From Actinomycetota bacterium (GTDB taxonomy: Bacteria; Actinomycetota; Acidimicrobiia; Acidimicrobiales; Ilumatobacteraceae): 12,422 nucleotides of DNA. This document shows, piece by piece, positions 7,464 through 12,422 of this stretch. The stretch is from positions 1-12,422 of the forward strand of contig WLSJ01000049.1 of the NCBI GenBank assembly GCA_009705865.1. The letters are read 5' to 3'. The translations under genes and the position numbers were made by a program. Every line of letters starts with the position of its first letter. Position 1 is the first letter of the stretch. The notes under the pieces are model-generated. The model was not told the origin of the DNA, searched no databases, and was given only the letters and a program-made list of their open reading frames with translations.

Positions 7464-9752
7464 TTATTCGCCGACTGAACCGGCGAGTGGTGCGTTCTGG
7501 TTAGCCAGATTGCGCTCGCCGTTTTCCAACGCATCAAGCAAGTGGATTGCAATGTCAGCAACCTTCACGTCTGACTCTTCCTTGCCAGCAGCCTTTACGC
7601 CGTCGTCAAGCATGATGTAACAGAATGGGCACGCTGTAGCAACGCGGCTTGCGCCAGTGCTGATTGCCTCTTGTGCACGCTCATCGTTCACCTTGGTGCC
7701 GATTGACTCTTCCATCCACATACGAGCACCACCGGCGCCACAGCACATACCTTGTGTGCCGTTACGAGGCATCTCAACAATTTGTACGCCCTTGATAGAG
7801 CCAACAATTTTACGAGGGGCCATGTACACGTCATTGTGGCGACCGAGGTAGCACGAGTCGTGATACGTGATGCGATCTTCTAGAGATGCGTTACGAATAT
7901 CAAGTTTGCCGGTGTCGATGAGGTGTTCGAGAAACTCACTGTGGTGAATAACTTCGTAGTTACCACCCAATTGTGGGTATTCGTTCTTCAATGTGTTGAA
8001 GCAATGTGGGCACTGCGTAATGATTTTCTTAACGCCCATGCCGTTCAGCATTTCAATGTTTGGCAGTGCAAGCATCTGGAACAAGTACTCGTTACCTGAA
8101 CGACGTGCAGAGTCTCCTGTGCACATTTCGCTTGGTCCGAGAATTGCAACATCAATATCAGCGCGCTCAAGCAGTTTGGCCATGGCCTGCGTTACTTTTT
8201 TGTTCTTGTCATCGAATGAACCGGCACAGCCAACCCAGTACAAGTACTCATGGTTGAAAGCAGCACCAGGGTCTACAACGTCAACGTTGAGGTCTTTAGC
8301 CCAATCAGCACGATCATCTTGGTTCATGCCCCATGGGTTGCCTTGGTTTTCCATGGCGCGATATGCGTTACCAAGTTCAGCTGGGAAATTACTTTCCATC
8401 AGTGACAAGTAACGACGCATGTCGAGAATCTTGTCGAGGATTTCAATGTTGACCGGGCAGATTTCATCACATGCGCGACATGTGGTGCATGACCATACTT
8501 CTTCTGCGGTGATGCGCTCGAACAATGAGTTAGCACCAATCTTGATTTCAGAGTCAATAGATAGTGGTGGAGTAACGGAACCATGTGCTGCAGTAGCTGC
8601 CATGATTTCGCCTGTCTTCAAAACTATTTCGCGAGGGTCAAGTGGCTTACCAGTTGCATGTGCAGGGCACACACTTGTGCAACGACCACACATGGTGCAT
8701 GAGTCTGTATCAAGAAGCTGCTTCCATGTGAAGTCTTCAACAACTGCTGCACCGAATGTCTCAAGTGAAGTCTCGGTGAGGTTTGGCATTGCGCGCATTG
8801 CGCCCTTTGGACGATCACGATCTTTGAGATACATGTTCAGCGGTGATGTGAAGATGTGGCGCAACATTGTCAGTGGCAACAACGCAAGGAAGCCAATGAA
8901 TGCAATGACGTGCGATACCCACATTGCTTGATGCCAATTTTCAAGAGCGTGCAATGAGGCACCGTCAACAAGTTGTGACAGTGGGTACCCAATGAATGAC
9001 CAACTCTCGAAGGCCATGTTCTTGCCTTCAGCAGTGCTGACAGCGATACGGAACATTTCTGCACCAAAACCAGAAAGACCAATTAGCAACATGCAACCAA
9101 GAATGATGCCGTGCTCGGCCTTTGTCTTGATGCGAATGCGATACGGGCGTTGTACATAACGACGAATAATTGCCCACACGACACCAATGGTGAACATGAG
9201 GCCGGCAAAGTCGCCGACCATGACATAACCCTGGTACACGCCGCCATGAAGGAACTTCAATGACTCTGGCAGTTGGTGGTCAACTTCAAGAACTGTGGTG
9301 ACTCCCAAGAGAATGAGGAAACCGAAATACATCATGGAGTGCATGAGGCCAGCTGCACTGTCACGCAACAACGTACGCATGTACACACCTGCGCGGTAGT
9401 CAGCTAAACGGCGCTTGGCATTTTTCGGAGTAGTGCGACGACGGTCTGGCGCGCCACGTTCCCAGTTGCGCATGCGATCAGCAAACTTGAACGAACCCCA
9501 AATGAGCATGGCAGGAAGAATTGTGTAGAAGGCAGCTTGCAGGGGTCCGGGGATTCCTTCGAACACTTCGCGAGACATCTCAGATGTTCCGTGCCACTTG
9601 GTGAACTGCGGGATGATGCCCGAGAACAATGTGAACGTACCCATGCCAACGCCAATAGCGATGGAGAGTTGGTACGGGCGAAAACGCTTAGGCGTCTTCT
9701 CGGCAGGGGGTGCAGCGTGGGTGCTCATATCAGAGACAACGCTAGTGGGCAT
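7464..9752 (-). CDS. etfD: Membrane-bound Fe-S oxidoreductase, EtfD (Rv0338c)-like, ETF:menaquinone link
   Basis: A 762-residue fusion of a cytochrome-like membrane module and a heterodisulfide-reductase-type soluble module. Hydrophobic segments lie near 29-47, 71-87, 133-157, 175-197, 212-232 and 278-299; His138 and His281 are possible heme ligands, as in NarI-type subunits. Two 4Fe-4S motifs follow: CX2CX2CX3CP at Cys352/355/358/362 and Cys422/425/428/432. Then two cysteine-rich CCG-type domains: Cys509, Cys544, Cys581, Cys584 (with CT in place of CC) and Cys634, Cys670-671, Cys708, Cys711 (complete). This architecture matches M. tuberculosis Rv0338c (EtfD), which passes electrons from electron-transfer flavoprotein EtfBA, fed by acyl-CoA dehydrogenases, toward menaquinone. 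That role is inferred; no etfBA lies in the window. ATG 9752 is the most upstream start in frame (a stop precedes it at 9792-9794); ATG 9728 is an alternative. Neither has a strong Shine-Dalgarno. It follows the cNMP-binding gene by 46 bp and may share its transcript. Confidence 0.88.
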   Translation of the reverse strand: MPTSVVSDMSTHAAPPAEKTPKRFRPYQLSIAIGVGMGTFTLFSGIIPQFTKWHGTSEMSREVFEGIPGPLQAAFYTILPAMLIWGSFKFADRMRNWERGAPDRRRTTPKNAKRRLADYRAGVYMRTLLRDSAAGLMHSMMYFGFLILLGVTTVLEVDHQLPESLKFLHGGVYQGYVMVGDFAGLMFTIGVVWAIIRRYVQRPYRIRIKTKAEHGIILGCMLLIGLSGFGAEMFRIAVSTAEGKNMAFESWSFIGYPLSQLVDGASLHALENWHQAMWVSHVIAFIGFLALLPLTMLRHIFTSPLNMYLKDRDRPKGAMRAMPNLTETSLETFGAAVVEDFTWKQLLDTDSCTMCGRCTSVCPAHATGKPLDPREIVLKTGEIMAATAAHGSVTPPLSIDSEIKIGANSLFERITAEEVWSCTTCRACDEICPVNIEILDKILDMRRYLSLMESNFPAELGNAYRAMENQGNPWGMNQDDRADWAKDLNVDVVDPGAAFNHEYLYWVGCAGSFDDKNKKVTQAMAKLLERADIDVAILGPSEMCTGDSARRSGNEYLFQMLALPNIEMLNGMGVKKIITQCPHCFNTLKNEYPQLGGNYEVIHHSEFLEHLIDTGKLDIRNASLEDRITYHDSCYLGRHNDVYMAPRKIVGSIKGVQIVEMPRNGTQGMCCGAGGARMWMEESIGTKVNDERAQEAISTGASRVATACPFCYIMLDDGVKAAGKEESDVKVADIAIHLLDALENGERNLANQNAPLAGSVGE
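7469..7485 (+). terminator. Hairpin just past the aminotransferase stop; weak terminator candidate
   Basis: CGCCG (7469-7473) and CGGCG (7481-7485) with a 7-base loop form a 5-bp stem, extendable by T-A at 7468/7486. It begins 14 bp after the aminotransferase stop and lies inside the last codons of the convergent Fe-S reductase gene. No U-tract follows on either strand, so it could at best be a partial or bidirectional terminator. Confidence 0.25.
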
Positions 9753-9798
9753 AGGGCCATGACACCCGATTTGAGAGGCTGTTGAGCCCCGTTAATGA

Positions 9799-10224
9799 TC
9801 AGCCGTAATGGGCGCGGTCGAGTTCACGAACGCGAGTGGCAAGGGCCTTGAGCAACTTGCGAGAAATGGCAGGAATATTGTCGATTGCGCCTTTGAGGGC
9901 ACGCTCTGAAACAACCAAAAGCCGAACATCGGTGTCTGCGATAACTGCTGCTGTGCGGGGGCCGTGGTCAATCAGTGAAAGCTCACCAACAACGGCTCCA
10001 ACTTTTGCGGTACCAATCTTTTTGCCATTGCGCTTGATGGTGGCAGAACCTTCAAGAAGTACATATGCCTCACGACCGGTTTGACCCTGATCCATGATGA
10101 TGCTTCCTGCTTTGAGAACACGTTCGGTGGAGTTCTTCACAACGAGTCCGAGTTCTTTCGCAGAACATTCTGAGAACAGTGGAATATTGCGGAGATGATC
10201 AACGTTGGATTTTGTACTTGCCAT
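9799..10224 (-). CDS. Stand-alone cyclic-nucleotide-binding (CNB) domain protein
   Basis: Small cytosolic protein of 141 residues that is essentially one cNMP-binding beta-roll. LRNIPLFSECSAKEL (11-25) is the usual N-terminal helix. The phosphate-binding cassette reads GELSL (80-84) followed by PRTAAV (89-94); the conserved Glu81 and Arg90 that hold the cyclic phosphate and ribose are both present, so cAMP or cGMP binding is plausible. The C-terminal helix (about 117-137) is followed by nothing: there is no HTH, kinase, transporter or cyclase domain. It is therefore not a CRP-type transcription factor but probably a sensory partner protein whose target is unknown. It sits between gpmA (45 bp upstream) and the EtfD-like gene (46 bp downstream), on the same strand. 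The ATG is preceded by TACACT at leaderless spacing, and an AGAGG too close to the ATG for normal Shine-Dalgarno use. Confidence 0.88.
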   Translation of the reverse strand: MASTKSNVDHLRNIPLFSECSAKELGLVVKNSTERVLKAGSIIMDQGQTGREAYVLLEGSATIKRNGKKIGTAKVGAVVGELSLIDHGPRTAAVIADTDVRLLVVSERALKGAIDNIPAISRKLLKALATRVRELDRAHYG

Positions 10225-10231
10225 ACCTCTG

Positions 10232-10237
10232 AGTGTA
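10232..10237 (-). promoter_or_regulatory. Possible -10 (TACACT) giving a leaderless cNMP-binding-protein transcript
   Basis: On the minus strand TACACT is followed by 7 bases and then the ATG at 10224, so transcription would begin at or next to the A of ATG. A weak TTGTGC lies 15 bp further upstream; no good -35 is seen. The element sits in the 45-bp gap after gpmA, so the CNB gene could be transcribed separately as well as from gpmA. Confidence 0.4.
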
Positions 10238-10269
10238 CGCCAATTACATACTGCACAATTTACGCAGCG

Positions 10270-11019
10270 CTATTTTGCCTTTGCCTGATTCGCTACAGCA
10301 TCCGTTGCTGCTTTGATTTTCTCGGCATCACCGAGGTATGTGACCTCATTCACGGCAAGCGAGTCTGACAATTTGTAGAGGCGGGGCACTCCGGTTGGAA
10401 TGTTCAATTCGGCAATGTTCTCGGGCGAAATGTTCTCAAGAGCCATCACCAATGCGCGCAGTGAATTTCCGTGAGCTGCAACTAACACGTTCATGCCCGC
10501 ACGCAATTGAGGAACAACGGTGGCGTGAAAATGTGGAACCACTCGGTCGACAACATCTTTCAAACATTCTGTTGCAGGCAGTGACGAGCGATCAATCAAT
10601 CTGTAGCGCGCATCATTGGCAGGGTGCTCAGGGCTTGAAAGATCAACAGCAGGTGGCGGTACGTCGTAACTGCGGCGCCAGATTTTTGTTTGGGCTTCGC
10701 CGTGCTGAGCAGTGGTGGCTGCTTTGTCTAAACCTTGCAATGCGCCATAGTGACGCTCGTTCCATTTCCAGTGGCGCTCAACTGGTAGCCACACTTGGCC
10801 CATTCCAGAAAGCGCCAAATGACAGGTCATGACAGCGCGCGTTAATAGAGAGGTATGAGCGACATCGAATACCAGGCCAGCTGCGGCCATGGTGGGGCCA
10901 GCTGCCGCCGCCTCGCTTTCGCCCTGAGCCGACAGGGGCACGTCGTGCCAGCCAGTAAAGAGGTTCAGTTCATTCCACGTACTTTGACCGTGGCGAAGGA
11001 GGACGAGATTGCCGAGCAC
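10270..11019 (-). CDS. gpmA: 2,3-bisphosphoglycerate-dependent phosphoglycerate mutase
   Basis: Cytosolic glycolysis/gluconeogenesis enzyme interconverting 3- and 2-phosphoglycerate through a phosphohistidine. The product is 249 residues from the GTG at 11019, matching the 250 of E. coli GpmA. Motifs: LVLLRHGQSTWN at the N-terminus (phosphorylated His10, Arg9), FTGWHDVPLS, the NERHYGALQGLDK block with Glu88 as proton donor/acceptor, WRRSYDVPPP, and AAHGNSLRAL with the second catalytic His183. The frame stays open upstream to a GTG at 11106, but those 29 extra residues resemble nothing in the family. GTG 11019 is chosen because it lies three codons before LVLLRHG and has TACGAT six bases upstream. 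It diverges from dnaK across a 202-bp region and leads a possible gpmA-CNB-etfD unit. Confidence 0.93.
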   Translation of the reverse strand: MLGNLVLLRHGQSTWNELNLFTGWHDVPLSAQGESEAAAAGPTMAAAGLVFDVAHTSLLTRAVMTCHLALSGMGQVWLPVERHWKWNERHYGALQGLDKAATTAQHGEAQTKIWRRSYDVPPPAVDLSSPEHPANDARYRLIDRSSLPATECLKDVVDRVVPHFHATVVPQLRAGMNVLVAAHGNSLRALVMALENISPENIAELNIPTGVPRLYKLSDSLAVNEVTYLGDAEKIKAATDAVANQAKAK

Positions 11020-11025
11020 CCCTTC

Positions 11026-11031
11026 ATCGTA
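11026..11031 (-). promoter_or_regulatory. Possible -10 (TACGAT) giving a leaderless gpmA transcript
   Basis: TACGAT on the minus strand matches TANNNT with A at the fifth position and is followed by GAAGGG and then GTG 11019, the spacing of an actinobacterial leaderless start. GAAGGG resembles a Shine-Dalgarno but directly abuts the GTG, too close for normal use. No clear -35 is seen. Confidence 0.4.
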
Positions 11032-11087
11032 GGTCTGGAGCCGTGACGGCAGGGAAATCTGAGTGAAACCCCCGCCAATACTGGGGT

Positions 11088-11106
11088 GTGACAAATGCTG
11101 AGTCAC
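11088..11106. promoter_or_regulatory. Inverted repeat GTGAC-N9-GTCAC, candidate operator
   Basis: A perfect 5-bp inverted repeat with arms at 11088-11092 and 11102-11106 overlaps the possible dnaK -35 and spacer, so a bound protein could block or modulate it. A related palindrome, GTGA-TG-TCAC, lies at 11161-11170. The spacing does not fit the CRP/GlxR sites I know (TGTGA-N6-TCACA), and no regulator can be named. Confidence 0.3.
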
Positions 11107-11116
11107 TATGTATCAA
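11088..11116 (+). promoter_or_regulatory. Candidate dnaK promoter (GTGACA-N17-TATCAA)
   Basis: GTGACA (11088-11093) matches five of six bases of the -35 consensus; TATCAA (11111-11116) matches four of six bases of the -10, with 17-bp spacing. It would give a leader of roughly 100 bases containing both hairpins. An overlapping TATGTA at 11107 makes the -10 assignment uncertain. Confidence 0.3.
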
Positions 11117-11120
11117 CTTT

Positions 11121-11133
11121 CCTGCTTCGCAGG
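11121..11133 (+). other. Hairpin in presumed dnaK leader (CCTGC-TTC-GCAGG)
   Basis: Perfect 5-bp stem with a 3-base loop. CAA (11114-11116) could pair with TTG (11134-11136) across a 4-base bulge. No U-tract follows on either strand, so it is not a convincing terminator; it would lie at or near the 5' end of the dnaK transcript. Confidence 0.35.
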
Positions 11134-11180
11134 TTGGTATCTCTGCTGCTTCCCCTTATTGTGATGTCACCCCACCCGTA

Positions 11181-11197
11181 TCCGGCCTCCCGCCGGA
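11181..11197 (+). other. Hairpin upstream of the dnaK Shine-Dalgarno with an anti-SD-like loop
   Basis: TCCGGC (11181-11186) pairs perfectly with GCCGGA (11192-11197) around loop CTCCC. The loop bases CTCC can also pair with GGAG (11208-11211) of the dnaK ribosome-binding site 10 bases downstream. This could let the leader influence dnaK translation, but the pairing is only 4 bp. Confidence 0.35.
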
Positions 11198-11206
11198 ACT
11201 AAGTAC

Positions 11207-11211
11207 AGGAG
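11207..11211 (+). promoter_or_regulatory. dnaK ribosome-binding site (AGGAG)
   Basis: AGGAG lies 10 bases before ATG 11222. It is the best-spaced Shine-Dalgarno of any start in the window and supports this start, which also gives the canonical MAKAVGIDLGTTNS N-terminus. Confidence 0.75.
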
Positions 11212-11221
11212 ACATAACCCC

Positions 11222-12422
11222 ATGGCAAAAGCAGTCGGAATCGACCTCGGAACCACCAACTCAGTCGTTGCAGTTCTCGAGGCTGGCGAACCAGTCGTCA
11301 TCCCCAACTCAGAAGGTGCCCGCACCACGCCGTCCATCGTCGCTTTCTCAAAAGCCGGTGAAGTTCTTGTTGGTGAAGTGGCAAAGCGTCAAGCCATCAC
11401 CAACCCTGATCGCACGTTCCGCAGCATCAAGCGCCAGATGGGAACCACATGGACCTCTGAAGATATTGATGGCAAGAAGTACACACCGCAAGAAATCAGC
11501 GCCCGCACACTGATGAAGTTGAAGCGTGATGCTGAGGCGTATCTCGGTGACACAGTCACAGATGCCGTCATCACAGTTCCTGCATATTTCGACGATGCAC
11601 AGCGCACCGCAACAAAAGAAGCTGGTGCAATTGCCGGCCTCAATGTTCTGCGCATCATCAACGAACCAACCGCAGCAGCACTTGCATACGGTCTCGACAA
11701 ATCAGAACAAGACGAAACCATTCTGGTATTCGACCTTGGTGGCGGAACATTCGACGTTTCAGTTCTTGAAATTGGTGACGGCGTGTTTGAAGTAAAGAGC
11801 ACACACGGTGACACACACCTTGGTGGAGACGACTGGGACCAGCGCATCATTGACTGGTTGACACAACAGTTCAAGAGCGCGCACGGTATTGATCTTGCAC
11901 AAGATCGCATGGCTGTACAGCGCTTGAAAGAAGCTGCTGAAAAAGCAAAGATTGAATTGTCACAAACACAACAGACACAAATCAACTTGCCGTTCATTAC
12001 CGCAACAGCAGAAGGCCCATTGCACCTTGATGAATCTTTGACACGTTCAAAGTTCCAAGAAATGACTGCAGATCTTGTCGAGCGTTGCCGCGTGGCATTT
12101 GATCAGGCCATCAAAGATGCTGGCCTTACAAAGAGCCAAATCGACCACGTCATCTTGGTCGGCGGTTCAACTCGTATGCCAGCAGTACAAGAACTTGTGT
12201 TCAACATGACAGGCAAAGAGCCAAACAAGTCTGTGAACCCAGACGAAGTTGTTGCCATCGGTGCAGCTGTTCAGGCTGGAGTATTAAAGGGTGACGTTAA
12301 AGACATCTTGTTGCTTGACGTGACACCGTTGTCTTTGGGTATCGAAACCAAGGGCGGCGTTATGACAAAACTCATCGAGCGCAACACAACAATTCCTACA
12401 CGTCGTACTGAAGTGTTCACCA
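11222..12422 (+). CDS. dnaK: Chaperone DnaK (Hsp70), 3' truncated by window
   Basis: Cytosolic ATP-dependent chaperone working with DnaJ and GrpE, neither of which is in the window. The first 400 residues are present. Visible are the phosphate-1 motif IDLGTTNS (7-14), NEPTAAALAYG, the phosphate-2 motif DLGGGTFDVS (from Asp171), the adenosine motif GGSTRMP (from 314), the interdomain linker near 361-367 (DILLLDV) and the start of the substrate-binding domain (TPLSLGIET, then NTTIPTRRTEVFT). The phosphate-2 Asp is residue 171, against about 194 in E. coli, because the lobe insert of roughly 23 residues found in Gram-negative Hsp70s is absent (RSIKRQMG runs nearly straight to YTPQEIS). This fits a Gram-positive or actinobacterial lineage. 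The helical lid and C-terminus lie beyond the window. No HspR or HrcA site was found upstream, which is unusual for an actinobacterial dnaK. Confidence 0.98.
   Translation, partial: MAKAVGIDLGTTNSVVAVLEAGEPVVIPNSEGARTTPSIVAFSKAGEVLVGEVAKRQAITNPDRTFRSIKRQMGTTWTSEDIDGKKYTPQEISARTLMKLKRDAEAYLGDTVTDAVITVPAYFDDAQRTATKEAGAIAGLNVLRIINEPTAAALAYGLDKSEQDETILVFDLGGGTFDVSVLEIGDGVFEVKSTHGDTHLGGDDWDQRIIDWLTQQFKSAHGIDLAQDRMAVQRLKEAAEKAKIELSQTQQTQINLPFITATAEGPLHLDESLTRSKFQEMTADLVERCRVAFDQAIKDAGLTKSQIDHVILVGGSTRMPAVQELVFNMTGKEPNKSVNPDEVVAIGAAVQAGVLKGDVKDILLLDVTPLSLGIETKGGVMTKLIERNTTIPTRRTEVFT

Larger units (their letters stand above)
11020..11221. other. Divergent gpmA-dnaK regulatory region
   Basis: 202 bp hold the signals for gpmA leftward and dnaK rightward. 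No HAIR element (CTTGAGT-N7-ACTCAAG, HspR) and no CIRCE element (TTAGCACTC-N9-GAGTGCTAA, HrcA) was found by eye, nor a convincing SigH-type GGAA/GTT promoter. What is present: four GTGAC/GTCAC half-sites (11043, 11088, 11102, 11166), a weak sigma-70-like promoter, and two perfect small hairpins in the expected dnaK leader. Confidence 0.6.

Noticed and set aside
8419..8931. 170-residue plus-strand open frame opposite the Fe-S reductase
   Set aside because: It overlaps the well-supported ferredoxin region on the other strand and shows no family resemblance.
11020..11106. 29-residue N-terminal extension of GpmA from a GTG at 11106
   Set aside because: It is not part of the GpmA family, overlaps the dnaK regulatory region, and GTG 11019 gives the canonical length with a suitable upstream element.
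11121..11133. Hairpin CCTGC-TTC-GCAGG as an intrinsic terminator
   Set aside because: It lies upstream of dnaK in a divergent region where no gene ends, and no U-tract follows on either strand; kept only as a leader structure.
11389..11997. 202-residue open frame antisense to dnaK, Cys- and Ser-rich
   Set aside because: Long antisense frames opposite dnaK are a well-known artefact of Hsp70 codon usage and have led to misannotation. The sense strand is unmistakable DnaK and the antisense product shows no recognisable domain or start signal.

Overview
The window (about 50% G+C by eye) looks like part of an actinobacterial chromosome. The evidence is a DnaK without the roughly 23-residue insert typical of Gram-negative Hsp70s, a Dcd of the mycobacterial type, a membrane Fe-S reductase of the Rv0338c/EtfD type, and several starts that look leaderless. 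From memory, M. tuberculosis carries dcd (Rv0321), an AlaA-like aminotransferase (Rv0337c), the EtfD-type reductase (Rv0338c) and dnaK (Rv0350) in one chromosomal neighbourhood, which resembles this one. A planktonic, moderate-GC actinobacterium (for example Acidimicrobiia-like) is a guess, not a demonstration.

Layout. 1-5572 (+): the 3' part of a giant secreted, probably fibrillar surface protein. It has 14 complete and one partial CshA-like repeats, each complete repeat with exactly two cysteines, followed by a terminal SdrD B-like domain and no visible wall anchor. 5573-5665: a short gap with a hairpin and a possible leaderless promoter. 5666-7455 (+): dcd and an AlaA-type aminotransferase, overlapping by one base (TAATG). 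7464-9752 (-): a 762-residue membrane Fe-S oxidoreductase, convergent with the aminotransferase with only 8 bp between stop codons. 9799-10224 (-): a small stand-alone cyclic-nucleotide-binding protein. 10270-11019 (-): gpmA. 11020-11221: a divergent regulatory region with hairpins and a cluster of GTGAC/GTCAC half-sites. 11222 to the window end (+): dnaK, truncated by the window.

How the genes fit together. The right two thirds is core metabolism: dCTP to dUMP supply, pyruvate/alanine exchange, lower glycolysis, and a probable link from electron-transfer flavoprotein to menaquinone. gpmA, the cNMP-binding protein and the Fe-S reductase lie on one strand with gaps of 45-46 bp and may be co-transcribed, although the middle gene seems to have its own promoter. 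The left third is accessory surface biology with no evident functional tie to the rest. I found no mobile element, CRISPR array, tRNA, rRNA or defence system. The most unusual content is the two-type, cysteine-paired repeat architecture of the giant protein.
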